Of a stretch of 64,000 nucleotides of DNA, positions 9,270-18,937 are shown one piece after another (the first letter of the stretch is position 1; the number at the start of each line of letters is the position of its first letter). The notes below the pieces were generated by a model, which was not told the DNA's origin, did no database searches, and saw only the letters and a program-made list of their open reading frames with translations. The position numbers and the translations under genes were made by a program. The DNA is from Nitrosovibrio sp. Nv6. GTDB lineage: Bacteria > Pseudomonadota > Gammaproteobacteria > Burkholderiales > Nitrosomonadaceae. The stretch spans positions 620,001 through 684,000 of the forward strand of contig NZ_FODX01000001.1 of the NCBI RefSeq assembly GCF_900110495.1, given 5' to 3'.

Positions 9270-10091
9270 CTAAGGCGGCAGCACACCCTTGGGCACACGC
9301 ACCACAATGGTTCTGCGCTTCTCCAGTACGGTCTCGCCCCTCCGGTCTGCCCAGCCTTCCTCGGTGCGCATCCACGCCGGCAGGCCTGGCGGGAGATCAT
9401 CCGGCGGGATATCCGGGAGGTCATCAGGGCCGAAAGCGGTTCCATACAACTCAATCTCACCCGGCACATCTGGATTCTGAATGACCGGCTTGAGCGCCCG
9501 CAATCCATCGTTCCAGTTCTTGAGCATTTTCTCCACCGCTGCTTCCCGCTCCACCCGGCTGCGGGCGGAACTTTCCGGCCAGGTCGGATGCGTCAAGTGC
9601 TGGAACGGCAGCGAGCCCTTCGACGCGGCGGCGGAAGAGGCAAGCCAACCCCGCCACGCCAAATTGGCGAGTCCACCGAAGGCCACTACCGCATCGATAG
9701 GGCTGCGGTCCAGAACCGCCTTGATCCACCGATTGCGGTAGGCTGTAATCGCGGTGTTTTCGATATGCCTGTTTCCTCCGCCTTGTCCATATACGCTGTA
9801 GAGGAAAGTGTTTATAAAGACGTAACTTCGGGTACAACCGAGGCGCTTCAAGAAGCCTTGCGCCCGCTTCCCCGCCGTGCCGACAAGAACCCGCCGCACG
9901 ATTGCTTCATGCTGCGCGGGGTCCTGGCCAATGACAAGTACGCGGGCACTTCCGTCCAATCGGCCACGATGAAAGACAGGGCCCCATTCCACCCGAAAAT
10001 CGGCTACAGGATAGACGTCTTCGAGCGGATACTCCGATACAAGCTTAACGAACGGCGGCTTGTAATAGCCGCGATCAAATGGAATAGCCAT
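9270..10091 (-). CDS. Uracil-DNA glycosylase superfamily protein
   Basis: The start at 10091 (MAIPFDRGYY) is preferred over one five codons upstream because GAGGG lies eight bases ahead of it. The 273-residue protein contains VLVIGQDPAQHE, the conserved UDG-fold motif 1 (GQDP) that holds the catalytic loop. It also has SYVFINTFLYSVYG and HLTHPTWP, the latter placed like the His-containing motif 2. Family members remove uracil or other damaged bases from DNA. The C-terminal ~70 residues are proline- and charge-rich and lie beyond the usual fold. It is the first gene of the probable three-gene minus-strand set. The substrate range is not predictable from sequence alone. Confidence 0.75.
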   Translation of the reverse strand: MAIPFDRGYYKPPFVKLVSEYPLEDVYPVADFRVEWGPVFHRGRLDGSARVLVIGQDPAQHEAIVRRVLVGTAGKRAQGFLKRLGCTRSYVFINTFLYSVYGQGGGNRHIENTAITAYRNRWIKAVLDRSPIDAVVAFGGLANLAWRGWLASSAAASKGSLPFQHLTHPTWPESSARSRVEREAAVEKMLKNWNDGLRALKPVIQNPDVPGEIELYGTAFGPDDLPDIPPDDLPPGLPAWMRTEEGWADRRGETVLEKRRTIVVRVPKGVLPP

Positions 10092-10232
10092 GGGAGTTGC
10101 CCTCATCCGCGTTTTTCAACTGGCGTTGCCCCTATGCGTCTATGCTTAAATAAAGAAACGCCATGTCAATAAGTGTAGGAGACTACCTCCACTTTTGCAC
10201 ATGCTTTTGCTCATTTCGCGAAGGATATGACC

Positions 10233-11042
10233 ATGAACGAACAACCGCTCCCTTCTCAGGACAAAATTGCGAACGAGCGCCAGACGCTTCTCCAGCAACT
10301 CCAGGATTGGCTCGAGGCGCCCATGCTGGTGCTGGCTTTCATATGGCTCGCATTGCTGGTAGTCGAAATAGTGTGGGGCCTGAGTCCGTTGCTTGAAGCG
10401 GTTGGATACATTATCTGGGCCGTTTTCATTTTCGATTTTGCTCTGGAGCTATGGCTTGCTCCGCGTAAGCTGGACTACTTCAAAAAGAATTGGCTAAGCG
10501 CGATTTCCCTTGTGGTCCCGGCGCTGCGCGTATTCCGGATTGTGAGTATTCTGCGTTTAACGCGCCTGGCAAGAATCGGCGGGATGACGCGCGGCTTAAG
10601 ACTGTTGCGCGTGCTCAGCAGCGTCAATCGCGGCATGCGCGCTCTTGGGGCAACGATGAACCGGCGCGGTTTCGGTTATGTTGTCTTGTTGACGCTGATC
10701 GTCACCCTCGCCGGCGCAGCGGGAATGTACGGCTTTGAGAACAATAACGCCGAGGGTGGCGGTTTGACCAGCTATAGCGCGGCCTTATGGTGGACCGCCA
10801 TGATCATGACAACGATGGGGTCCGAATATTGGCCGCAGACAGCCGAGGGACGTGTGTTGTGCTTCTTCCTGGCGCTATACAGCTTTGCCATGTTCGGCTA
10901 TGTAACCGCAACCCTGGCCACTTTTTTCATTGGCCGGGATGCCGAAAACGCCGAAGCGGAGTTGGCGGGGGCGGAGTCCGTTAATGCGCTTCGGGCTGAG
11001 ATCAGCGCATTGCGCGAGGAAATTCGAGGGCTGCATAGATAA
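10233..11042 (+). CDS. Voltage-gated-like ion channel (6TM ion transporter family)
   Basis: The ATG at 10233 has GAAGG at a sensible distance; another ATG at 10227 is too close to it. The ~269-residue inner-membrane protein has the layout of a voltage-gated cation channel. S1-S3 are hydrophobic helices, and an S4 with regularly spaced arginines (RVFRIVSILRLTRLARI) lies near residue 100. S5 (VVLLTLIVTLAGAAGMYGF), a pore helix and S6 (FFLALYSFAMFGYVTATLA) follow. The selectivity-filter position reads MTTMGSEYWP instead of the potassium-channel TVGYGD, so ion choice is uncertain. A C-terminal coiled coil (AEAELAG, then LRAEISALREEIRGL) fits a tetramerisation helix. Confidence 0.85.
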   Translation: MNEQPLPSQDKIANERQTLLQQLQDWLEAPMLVLAFIWLALLVVEIVWGLSPLLEAVGYIIWAVFIFDFALELWLAPRKLDYFKKNWLSAISLVVPALRVFRIVSILRLTRLARIGGMTRGLRLLRVLSSVNRGMRALGATMNRRGFGYVVLLTLIVTLAGAAGMYGFENNNAEGGGLTSYSAALWWTAMIMTTMGSEYWPQTAEGRVLCFFLALYSFAMFGYVTATLATFFIGRDAENAEAELAGAESVNALRAEISALREEIRGLHR

Positions 11043-11165
11043 AAATGGACGCGAGTTGCGCACATGCCCGAAATAATTTCTTGTCTTCCTGTCGAGGCAG
11101 CCCCCATTACCCATCACCATTTGAATTACAGCGGAGACGCGAACCCGTCATCATCAAAATCGACA

Positions 11166-11606
11166 TCAATTCCCCGGCACTTTTGAAAGCTCCATGATCT
11201 GGTCGAGTAGCGCCTTCTTCTGCTCCCCCAGCTCCGCATAACGGGAATACAGCCGGTTGAGGTCTTGGGTATGCTGTTGAATACGCTCCCGCCGCTCTCG
11301 TTGCAGCCTGATGTTGTCGTCATAGTTCGTCGGGGGTGCATCTCTCACGCCGCCCAGGGCAGGAGGCCCCTGGATAATAAGCGGATGTCCGTCCTGTATC
11401 TCGTTACGGCGAAGGTCCTGAATCATCTGGAATTGCTGGTACACGGACTGTTGTTCCTGGTTCAGGCGGTTCACAGCCATCTCCAGCTGTGCCACGCGGG
11501 GATCGAGTTTTGGGGCAATGCTCACCGAAGTCTGAGCGAGCGAAGTCTGAGCCAGAACAGAGCCCATTAGACTTGAACCGAGCAGGAACACCGCGAGAAT
11601 TCTAAT
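11166..11606 (-). CDS. Small exported coiled-coil protein, apparent ATT start
   Basis: No ATG, GTG or TTG gives both a signal peptide and a ribosome-binding site. The frame stays open to 11825, but that extension looks non-coding. AGGAGG (11612-11617, minus strand) lies five bases ahead of an in-frame ATT at 11604-11606. Starting there gives a short basic N-terminus, a hydrophobic run (ILAVFLLGSSLMGSVLA) and cleavage near AQ. The ~120-residue mature protein is rich in Q, R and E, with heptad-like helices (VAQLEMAVNRLNQEQQ; ERRERIQQHTQDLNRLYSRY). It could be a periplasmic or envelope-associated coiled coil; I do not recognise a named family. Confidence 0.6.
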   Translation of the reverse strand: MRILAVFLLGSSLMGSVLAQTSLAQTSVSIAPKLDPRVAQLEMAVNRLNQEQQSVYQQFQMIQDLRRNEIQDGHPLIIQGPPALGGVRDAPPTNYDDNIRLQRERRERIQQHTQDLNRLYSRYAELGEQKKALLDQIMELSKVPGN

Positions 11607-11950
11607 TTCTGCCTCCTCTCTATTTATGCAGGGCCGGACTTCACCTTGTACCGCAAACCACGAATTATCGGCAGACCACCGGTGGCCTGCATTCAGCGCT
11701 TCATCACGCAAGCGCACGAAGGCAGCGATGGTGGCAGCAAATGCCTGCAGAACACGTCTGCAGCACATGCCGATTTGCGCTGCGCTCACGACCCCGTTTC
11801 TGCTGATATAAGAAAATGCGTACAATGAACCAAATGAAAGGGCGGTATTCCAAGATTAACTGTTGTTGCAACAACGCTCGTTATCGTCGTCAGGTAAATG
11901 CGCTTGCACCGCTTCCTTCCTGGTTATTATAGAAGATTCACCGCCACGCA

Positions 11951-13198
11951 ATGTCTGATTCTGATCCGCACATAGAACCTGAGCCGTTCATTCAATCGCC
12001 CCTGAAAGCGCGAAAAGGGCGCGGCGCGGTAACCAATCTGCAAGGACGTTACGAAACATTGATACGGGAAGATATCGATGACGGATGGTTACATACCGAT
12101 ACTGATACAGCGGATGTGGAGGCTGACTCGAGTTGCGATAGCCCGGCTACGGGCGGCGCAGAGCAGGATAACGCACCTGCATGGAAAACCAAAGTCATCG
12201 AGGAGCGGGCCAAGACCATCCTGAGCCGCAATCAGTCTCCCGATGTGCCATTCAGCATCTCGCTCAACCCTTACCGGGGCTGCGAGCACGGCTGTATTTA
12301 TTGCTTCGCTCGCCCCACCCACAGCTATCTCGGTTTATCGCCGGGACTCGATTTCGAGAGCAAGATTTTTGCCAAGGTCAATGCGCCCGAATTGCTCAGG
12401 CAGGAACTGGCAAAGGCATCCTACATGCCGGAGCCGATTGCACTGGGTGTCAATACAGACGCTTATCAACCGTGCGAGCGTGATTTGCGGCTCACAAGGC
12501 GCGTGCTGGAGGTATTGCACGAGTGCGGGCATCCTCTGGCGCTCATCTCCAAATCCTCGTTGATCGAGCGCGACATCGATCTGCTCGCGGACATGGCGTC
12601 CAGACGGCAGGCGATGGCAGCCGTGACGATAACCACGCTCGATCCCGCGGTAGCCCGTACACTGGAACCGCGCGCAGCGGCGCCAGCCCGTCGCTTGCGC
12701 ACGATCCGCACATTGACGGACGCCGGGATTCCGGTCGGGGTCAGCGTTGCACCAATCATTCCCTTCGTTACCGATCCTGATATCGAGCGAATACTGGCGG
12801 CAGCGGCAGATGCGGGAGCGATCAATGCCGGTTATGTCATGCTTCGCCTGCCATGGGAAGTCAGTCCGCTATTCAGGCAATGGCTGGAGGCCCACTTCCC
12901 CGACCGGGCGGCGCGCGTAATGAACCGGGTGCGCGACATGCGCGGGGGCAAGGATTATGATTCCAGTTTCGGCAAGCGCATGCATGGGGAAGGCATATGG
13001 GCCGACCTCATCCGCCAGCGCTTCGAAAAAGCTGTTACGCGCCTCGGCATAGGTTTGCGTTCGGGCCGCTTCAAGGGGTTGGATACTTCGCAGTTTCACG
13101 CTCCTTCAATTACCTCTGCAGCAGGGCAGCCAGCTTCTACAGCAAGAGTAAAAAACAAAAAAACGGGAAACTCGACTGGACAATTCGAACTTTTCTGA
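11951..13198 (+). CDS. PA0069-family radical SAM protein
   Basis: The 415-residue protein has a radical SAM core with the cluster motif CEHGCIYCFARP near residue 110, i.e. CxxxCxxC for the 4Fe-4S centre that cleaves S-adenosylmethionine. The core continues with LGVNTDAYQPCERDLRLTR, typical of the SplB-like/PA0069 group (Rv2578c, PA0069). The N-terminus carries the family's KARKGRGAVTNLQGRYE segment. The enzymatic reaction is not established for this group. The C-terminal ~40 residues are low-complexity. It is a single-gene unit, flanked by the convergent dnaQ gene. Confidence 0.88.
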   Translation: MSDSDPHIEPEPFIQSPLKARKGRGAVTNLQGRYETLIREDIDDGWLHTDTDTADVEADSSCDSPATGGAEQDNAPAWKTKVIEERAKTILSRNQSPDVPFSISLNPYRGCEHGCIYCFARPTHSYLGLSPGLDFESKIFAKVNAPELLRQELAKASYMPEPIALGVNTDAYQPCERDLRLTRRVLEVLHECGHPLALISKSSLIERDIDLLADMASRRQAMAAVTITTLDPAVARTLEPRAAAPARRLRTIRTLTDAGIPVGVSVAPIIPFVTDPDIERILAAAADAGAINAGYVMLRLPWEVSPLFRQWLEAHFPDRAARVMNRVRDMRGGKDYDSSFGKRMHGEGIWADLIRQRFEKAVTRLGIGLRSGRFKGLDTSQFHAPSITSAAGQPASTARVKNKKTGNSTGQFELF

Positions 13199-13382
13199 CT
13201 GCCTATAAAATCTGCGCCTTTTTGGCGAATGGAACCTGGAGCCATGCCACGCTTTACCCACATGTGCATCCTTGATGAGTTACGCTCACTCCATCATGCT
13301 TCAGCAAACTTCCCGTTGACTTGATGGATTAATGAATTGGGGCATGTTGCACCATCCTCCATCCATTTGGCGCTAAGTTCTA

Positions 13383-14120
13383 CTAAGCTCCGCTAAGCTC
13401 CCCCGTTTGCGCCTCTACAGTCCCGGTGAATTCAAGCTGTTTCCACAAACACTTGCCCTTGCTTTCGCGTTCGATGCTTTCCAGCTGTTTCGCATGGGCT
13501 TCCAGTTCTTCGTCGGTGGCGGGCAACACCACCAAATGCAAATCACGCAAGCTAATGGCAAATTCGAGCGCGGATGGAGGCTCCAGATCCATCAGCAAAC
13601 TGTCTTGTCCGCGGGTCATTGCAAGATAGACTTCCGCCAGCAACTCCGCATCAAGCAGCGCGCCATGCAATGCGCGCCGTGAGTTATCGACCTGATAGCG
13701 TTCACACAGCGCGTCGAGATTATTTCTTTTGCCGGGATGCAAATCCTTCGCTATTTTCAAGGTATCGGTAACCGAATGACAACAATCATTCAGTGGCGGC
13801 AGCTCAGCCAGTCCCAGTTCATGGTCGAGGAATGCCACATCAAACGCCGCGTTGTGCATGATGAGTTCCGCTCCATCGATGAATTCGAGCAACTCGTGCA
13901 CGACTTCATGGAATTTCTGTTTGTCCTGAAGAAATTCGGTGGTTAATCCGTGCACCTGCAATGCGCCGTCCTCGATCTCGCGCCCGGGATTGAGATAACA
14001 GTGAAAACGGCGACCAGTCAACCTGCGGCTCAGCATTTCGACCGCCGCGATTTCGATGATTCGATGGCCGAGCTTGGGTTCCAGGCCGGTGGTTTCAGTG
14101 TCGATAAAAATCTGGCGCAT
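13383..14120 (-). CDS. dnaQ: DNA polymerase III epsilon subunit (3'-5' proofreading exonuclease)
   Basis: The 245-residue protein is a DEDDh exonuclease. Exo I is FIDTETTGLEP at residues 5-15. Exo II is IMHNAAFDVAFLDHEL near residue 90. Exo III contains the histidine and aspartate of RRALHGALLDAELLAEVYL near residue 150. In the replisome it proofreads newly made DNA while bound to the alpha subunit; the C-terminal tail after residue 190 is the usual alpha-binding region. It lies downstream of rnhA in the same direction, the classical dnaQ-rnhA neighbourhood, though here both are on the same strand. Confidence 0.93.
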   Translation of the reverse strand: MRQIFIDTETTGLEPKLGHRIIEIAAVEMLSRRLTGRRFHCYLNPGREIEDGALQVHGLTTEFLQDKQKFHEVVHELLEFIDGAELIMHNAAFDVAFLDHELGLAELPPLNDCCHSVTDTLKIAKDLHPGKRNNLDALCERYQVDNSRRALHGALLDAELLAEVYLAMTRGQDSLLMDLEPPSALEFAISLRDLHLVVLPATDEELEAHAKQLESIERESKGKCLWKQLEFTGTVEAQTGELSGA

Positions 14121-14186
14121 ATTTCTGGTTCCCGTTCCTTTCTATTTCCATTCCGCGTGCAAAGGCTTTCTATTGTATTTCTTGAT

Positions 14187-14726
14187 TTATTCGTCGATTC
14201 CCTGATGTTTCTTGTCACCCGCCAACGTTGAATTCGTGCGAACCGATTCCACTCGAATCAATTCCACGGAAGAATTTTCCAGCACGGACTGCACTCCGCA
14301 ATTGGCAAGCCGATCCGCTTGTTCGTTGCCGTCATGACCCGAATGACCACGTACCCACAGCCATTCGATTCGATGGCGCTGTGCCAGCAGATCGAGTTCT
14401 TTCCACAGATCGTCATTTTTCACGGGTTTTTTGTCGGCAGTACGCCAATTGCGTTTTTTCCAGGCGTGTATCCACTCGCTGATGCCCTTCTGCACGTATA
14501 ACGAGTCGGTGTGCAGGCGCACCTCGCAAGGCTTCGTCAGCGCTTCCAGCGCGCGAATTACCGCAAGCAGCTCCATGCGGTTGTTGGTTGTCAGCTTTTC
14601 TCCGCCGAATAATTCGCGCCTTCGCCCATTGTATTGCAACAATGCGCCCCAGCCGCCGATACCAGGATTACCCTTGCAGGCTCCGTCAGTATATATCTCG
14701 ACTACTCCGGGGTGCTTCGCGTTCAC
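14187..14726 (-). CDS. rnhA: Ribonuclease HI
   Basis: This enzyme degrades RNA in RNA-DNA hybrids, removing Okazaki primers and R-loops. The first ~145 residues match RNase HI. Catalytic residues sit in [14 protein letters not shown] (D), [16 protein letters not shown] (E), LHTDSLYV (D) and [15 protein letters not shown] (D). The handle region [18 protein letters not shown] is intact. The C-terminus is extended by ~30 residues compared with the usual ~155. The start is GTG at 14724-14726, which overlaps the TGA of the upstream methyltransferase as GTGA, implying translational coupling. Confidence 0.95.
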   Translation of the reverse strand: MNAKHPGVVEIYTDGACKGNPGIGGWGALLQYNGRRRELFGGEKLTTNNRMELLAVIRALEALTKPCEVRLHTDSLYVQKGISEWIHAWKKRNWRTADKKPVKNDDLWKELDLLAQRHRIEWLWVRGHSGHDGNEQADRLANCGVQSVLENSSVELIRVESVRTNSTLAGDKKHQGIDE

Positions 14727-15499
14727 TCCTTTCCCTGCCCGGCGGCCCTGCTGCGCGCAGCCCTGCGCGGTTCACTGGTTTCGGCGGCGCCCTTGATCTT
14801 CTGCGCAACCGGCGCCATGCTTCTTCTCCTGGCACGCACTTCTTTCCACTCGGGCTTTATAACGCGCATGCCATGAACGCGCTTGACTGCCGTCAGAAAA
14901 TACACGCCGCCCGAAAATCGCCACCAGCGGCTGCCCGCGGTCTCCATGAAGCTAAACCGCTTCAGCCATTTTTCCTGGCTGAAGGGTGGCGCATAGCAGC
15001 ACAGGCGGTCTTCGGTAATTTCAAAATCCAGTAACGTCAACCAGTCCTTGAGCCGGGGTAGCGCGATGAAATTGCCGCGCCAGGGAAAATCGTCGTGCGG
15101 CGACCCGAATAGCCCTCGCACACCCCATAGGCTGCGCGGGTTGAAGCCGGAAACAATGACATGGCCTTCAGGCATCAGGACCCGTTGGACTTCACGCAGA
15201 ATCTGGTGCGGATTCGAGCTGAATTCGAGCATGTGGGGCATCAGCACCAGATCGATGCTGTTGGTTTCAATTGGCAGAAAATCCGGGGCCGCCAGTACGG
15301 AAGCGCCCTTTTCTGTCCCGGCGCAGAACTGTAACGGCATGCGATTGGCCCGCAGAAAATCATATTGCGGAAATCCGATCTGCATGGCATTGTAACCAAA
15401 GACGTCCGCCACGGTCTTGTCAAAATAGTTTTGCTCCCGCTCCAGCAGATACTGGCCCAGGCAGGTTTCAAACCATTTTCCTTTGCTTTTTACTGGCAT
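14723..15499 (-). CDS. Class I SAM-dependent methyltransferase
   Basis: The 258-residue protein has a methyltransferase-11-like fold. The region around [23 protein letters not shown] corresponds to motifs II and post-I, and [21 protein letters not shown] is the typical beta-4/alpha-5 pattern. A family of this kind commonly sits directly before rnhA and dnaQ in proteobacteria and is annotated only as a methyltransferase. The glycine-rich SAM motif I is not obvious, so binding is inferred from the rest of the fold. The lysine/arginine-rich tail after residue 220 may contact nucleic acid, which is speculation. The gene starts 166 bases from the divergent gloB. Confidence 0.8.
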   Translation of the reverse strand: MPVKSKGKWFETCLGQYLLEREQNYFDKTVADVFGYNAMQIGFPQYDFLRANRMPLQFCAGTEKGASVLAAPDFLPIETNSIDLVLMPHMLEFSSNPHQILREVQRVLMPEGHVIVSGFNPRSLWGVRGLFGSPHDDFPWRGNFIALPRLKDWLTLLDFEITEDRLCCYAPPFSQEKWLKRFSFMETAGSRWWRFSGGVYFLTAVKRVHGMRVIKPEWKEVRARRRSMAPVAQKIKGAAETSEPRRAARSRAAGQGKE

Positions 15500-15664
15500 A
15501 TATATAATGTCTAGGACAGTCGAAATTCAACCAAGCTCCACGAAATCAACCGGGTCAATCAAATCAAGAGCTGATAGTATTTATTAGACCGACGAACATT
15601 ACCGTCGGCATCGACTTCACACCTGAATTTTTTTACGCTGAATAAGCATAAGCCGCCAATTATC

Positions 15665-16453
15665 ATGACGCCGCATATCGTTCCGGTTCGCGCATTTACC
15701 GATAATTATATCTGGATCATCCGCGACCATTTTCACGCCGCTGTGATTGATCCGGGCGATGCCTCGCCGGTACTGGATTACTTGAGGCAGGAAAAGCTGC
15801 AACTCGTCGCGATTCTCAATACGCATCATCACAATGATCATGTGGGCGGAAATGCGAGTCTGTTGCGGGAATTTTCAGTGCCGGTTTATGGCCCTGAGCA
15901 CGAATCTATTCCCACGCTCACGCATCGCCTCAAAGAATGCAGTGACAAAGAGAGCGAGGAAGGCTGCGCCTATCTTCCGGAATTCTCGCTCAGCCTGAGG
16001 GTGCTTGACATCCCAGGCCATACTGCCGGACATATCGCGTATTATGGCGCAAACCTGCTGTTTTGTGGTGATACGCTATTTGCCTGCGGCTGCGGCCGAT
16101 TGTTCGAGGGTACGGCCAGGCAAATGGTCGATTCGTTGGAAAAACTGGCCGATTTACCCGACAAAACGCTAGTCTATTGCGGCCATGAGTATACACTCAA
16201 CAATATTCGCTTCGCCAGAACGGTCGAGCCAGGCAACCAGGCGTTGATGGAACGCGAACGGGAGGTTGAGAAATTGCGCAAACAGAATACGCCCACCCTT
16301 CCTTCCACCATCGAAATGGAGAAGGCCACCAATCCGTTCCTCCGTTGCGACGAGCCGGAAATAATCCGGAATGCCAGCAAGTATTCCGGCAAACCATTAA
16401 CGGATCGTGTCAGCGTATTTGCCGCGATCCGCGATTGGAAGAATCATTTCTAG
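15665..16453 (+). CDS. gloB: Hydroxyacylglutathione hydrolase (glyoxalase II)
   Basis: This enzyme hydrolyses S-lactoylglutathione to lactate and glutathione, finishing methylglyoxal detoxification in the cytoplasm. The 262-residue length is normal. The metallo-beta-lactamase motif THHHNDH lies at residues 53-59. Further metal ligands are in PGHTAGHIAYY (His), FCGDTLFACGCGRLFEG (Asp) and YCGHEYTLNNIRFA (His). The C-terminal substrate-binding helix ends in the usual RDWKN. It is transcribed divergently from the methyltransferase-rnhA-dnaQ block. Confidence 0.95.
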   Translation: MTPHIVPVRAFTDNYIWIIRDHFHAAVIDPGDASPVLDYLRQEKLQLVAILNTHHHNDHVGGNASLLREFSVPVYGPEHESIPTLTHRLKECSDKESEEGCAYLPEFSLSLRVLDIPGHTAGHIAYYGANLLFCGDTLFACGCGRLFEGTARQMVDSLEKLADLPDKTLVYCGHEYTLNNIRFARTVEPGNQALMEREREVEKLRKQNTPTLPSTIEMEKATNPFLRCDEPEIIRNASKYSGKPLTDRVSVFAAIRDWKNHF

Positions 16454-16528
16454 TCAATATTTTTAGTCGCTCCCACACTCGTTGTCGTTGCGCTATCGCG
16501 ACTTGTTTTGCCATAGGCTGATTGACGC

Positions 16529-16579
16529 CCCAGCCTTCAGTTGATGTCTTTTGATGTCCTTGCCTCAAGGCTGGGTTTT
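16529..16579 (+). terminator. Likely terminator after gloB
   Basis: CCCAGCCTT at 16529-16537 pairs with AAGGCTGGG at 16567-16575 and is followed by TTTT. The loop is long (29 bases) and contains a doubled TGATGTC. The rest of the 395-base gap up to tal shows no convincing gene. Confidence 0.45.
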
Positions 16580-16848
16580 GCCTGGGGTACTTATCCGCGT
16601 ACCATGGCCTCTGCATTGGCATGGACGAAGCGGCTGATCCGTTGAATGATCCACGATTTGTATTGTCCCATCATTATGCTTTACTTCAGGAGATGCGCGC
16701 GAGCGCACCGCCAATTGCGAAATAAGGCACGTCAACTCCCCCGCGGGTAGCTAAAGTCTCGAACAGTGGTATGGTGCTGTCCACTGCATAGAAACATTCA
16801 ACCGCGGCCATTTGCAACAGTGCCTATCGCTAAAGGAGGATAAATTAC

Positions 16849-17982
16849 ATGAATCCACTGGAACAGTTATTGCAATGCGGCCAATCCATTTGGCTGGATT
16901 CGATCAGCCGCGATCTCATCAATAGCGGAGAATTGCAACGTCTGGTAACTGACGACAAACTGCGAGGCCTGACCAGTAATCCCACTATTTTCGAACAGGC
17001 CATGACTCGCGGCCACAGCTATGACGATGCGTTGCGGCAATTGCTGCGGGCGGACGACAAGCAAAGCGACAAGGCGCTGTTCGAGGCCCTGGCTGTCGAA
17101 GATATCCGCATGGCCGCCGATGTGTTGCGACCCGTGTATGATGAAGCGGATGGCGGCGACGGCTATGTCAGTTTTGAAGTCTCGCCACATCTCGCTCACG
17201 ATACTGCAGGCAGCATCGCGGAAGCACGGCGGCTTTGGCAGGCTGTGCAGCGCCCCAATCTGATGATCAAGATTCCTGCTACCCCGGAGGGTATCCCGGC
17301 GATAGAGCAATTGATCAGTGACGGCGTCAATGTCAACGTCACGCTAATGTTCTCGCTACGGCACTACGAGGCGGTCGCGCATGCATATATGGCCGGGCTT
17401 AGCCGCCAATCCGCAGCGGCGCCGAGCGGGTTGAATGTCTGGCCTGTTTCGGTCGCATCATTTTTTGTCAGTCGCGTGGATGTCCTGATCGATCCCCTGC
17501 TGGAGAAAATCGGCACGCCGGAGGCGCTCGCTCTGCGCGGCAAGGTCGCTATCGCCAATGCCAAGCTTGCTTATCAGCGCTTCCGTGAAATATTTTATGG
17601 CGAACCGTTTGCCGCTTTACGCGATAAAGGGGCTCGCGTGCAGCGCCCGCTGTGGGGAAGCACGGGCACCAAAAACCCTGCGTACTCCGATGTGTTATAT
17701 GTAGAAGAATTGATCGGCCGGGATACTGTCAACACCGTTCCGCCCAAAACCCTTGCGGCGTTCCGCGATCACGGACGCGTGCGTGAAACGCTGCTGGAGA
17801 ATATAACGCAAGCAAAGACAGATATTGCGCAGTTGGAAACTCTGGGCATCGATCTCGAGGCCGCTACCGAAAAGCTTCAAAATGACGGCGCGGCCGCTTT
17901 TGCCGCATCCTATGACAAGTTGCTGGCCGAATTGAAAAACAAACGGCAGGATATTCTCGCTACGTGCAATCACCCGGCCTGA
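16849..17982 (+). CDS. tal: Transaldolase
   Basis: Transaldolase moves a dihydroxyacetone unit between sugar phosphates in the non-oxidative pentose phosphate pathway. The 377-residue length suits the longer bacterial class. The conserved [14 protein letters not shown] lies at residues 38-51. The Schiff-base lysine is K141 in NLMIKIPAT, and [14 protein letters not shown] is a further family segment. A strong ribosome-binding site (AAAGGAGG) precedes the ATG. gnd begins 49 bases downstream with its own site, so the two probably form an operon feeding the same pathway, with pgl about 4.6 kb further on. Confidence 0.95.
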   Translation: MNPLEQLLQCGQSIWLDSISRDLINSGELQRLVTDDKLRGLTSNPTIFEQAMTRGHSYDDALRQLLRADDKQSDKALFEALAVEDIRMAADVLRPVYDEADGGDGYVSFEVSPHLAHDTAGSIAEARRLWQAVQRPNLMIKIPATPEGIPAIEQLISDGVNVNVTLMFSLRHYEAVAHAYMAGLSRQSAAAPSGLNVWPVSVASFFVSRVDVLIDPLLEKIGTPEALALRGKVAIANAKLAYQRFREIFYGEPFAALRDKGARVQRPLWGSTGTKNPAYSDVLYVEELIGRDTVNTVPPKTLAAFRDHGRVRETLLENITQAKTDIAQLETLGIDLEAATEKLQNDGAAAFAASYDKLLAELKNKRQDILATCNHPA

Positions 17983-18031
17983 ACCACTCTGGGCTGTCCT
18001 TTAACAATCAAGAATACCTAAAGGAGAAACA

Positions 18032-18937
18032 ATGGACCTTGGAATGATCGGTATAGGCCGGATGGGCGGCCCTATGGCGCAAAGGCTGTCGCGCGACGGG
18101 CACCGGGTAGTCGGCTTTGCCCGCACGAGGGAAGCGTTCAAGCAGTTGGAGGAACAAGGTATTGTGGCGGCGGGATCACATGAAGACTTGGTCAGTAAAC
18201 TGAAACCGCCGCGTATCATCTGGCTGATGATTCCCGCAGGTAATCCCGTGGACGAAACGATTAATACATTATTACCGTTGCTGGCCCCCGATGATGTGAT
18301 TATCGATGGTGGGAACTCGAATTACAAAGATACGCAACGCCGCTCGCAAATGTTGAAGAAGAGTGGAATTCACTATGTGGATTCGGGCACCAGCGGCGGC
18401 GTATGGGGTCTCCAAAACGGGTACAGCATCATGGTGGGCGGCGATGACGAAGCGGTTGCGCGATTGCGTCCTATCTTCGAATCCCTGGCTCCGGCGTCGG
18501 ATAAAGGCTGGGGCCACGTCGGCCCCAGCGGCGCCGGACACTTCACCAAAATGGTCCATAACGGCATCGAGTATGGCTTGATGCAGGCATATGGCGAAGG
18601 CTTTGCGATCATGCGCCACAAAAAGGAATTCAATCTGGATTTGCACCAGGTAGCCGAGATCTGGCGCGACGGCAGCGTTGTGCAATCATGGCTGCTGGAT
18701 CTGACCGCGGCAGCGCTGGCGGAAAATCCGGACTTGGAAGGCATCGCCCCGTATGTGTCGGATTCCGGCGAGGGGCGCTGGACCGTCGCCGAGGCCATCG
18801 ATCTCGACGTCGCCGCACCGGTCATTACGCTGGCATTGTTGCAACGATTGCAATCCCGCGATTCCGAATCGTTCTCGAATAAAATGCTGTCGGCCCTGCG
18901 CAACCAGTTTGGCGGGCACGAGATGAAGAAGGAATGA
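18032..18937 (+). CDS. gnd: 6-phosphogluconate dehydrogenase, decarboxylating (short form)
   Basis: This cytoplasmic enzyme oxidises 6-phosphogluconate to ribulose 5-phosphate and CO2. The 301 residues correspond to the short GntZ/YqeC-type enzymes rather than the ~470-residue form. The N-terminal Rossmann fold carries MIGIGRMGGPMAQRL. Catalytic and substrate segments are IIDGGNSNYKDT, DSGTSGGVWGLQNGY and GPSGAGHFTKMVHNGIEYG, the last holding the conserved lysine. It follows tal in the same direction. Short-form enzymes are often NAD-dependent, so cofactor preference should not be assumed to be NADP. Confidence 0.93.
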   Translation: MDLGMIGIGRMGGPMAQRLSRDGHRVVGFARTREAFKQLEEQGIVAAGSHEDLVSKLKPPRIIWLMIPAGNPVDETINTLLPLLAPDDVIIDGGNSNYKDTQRRSQMLKKSGIHYVDSGTSGGVWGLQNGYSIMVGGDDEAVARLRPIFESLAPASDKGWGHVGPSGAGHFTKMVHNGIEYGLMQAYGEGFAIMRHKKEFNLDLHQVAEIWRDGSVVQSWLLDLTAAALAENPDLEGIAPYVSDSGEGRWTVAEAIDLDVAAPVITLALLQRLQSRDSESFSNKMLSALRNQFGGHEMKKE

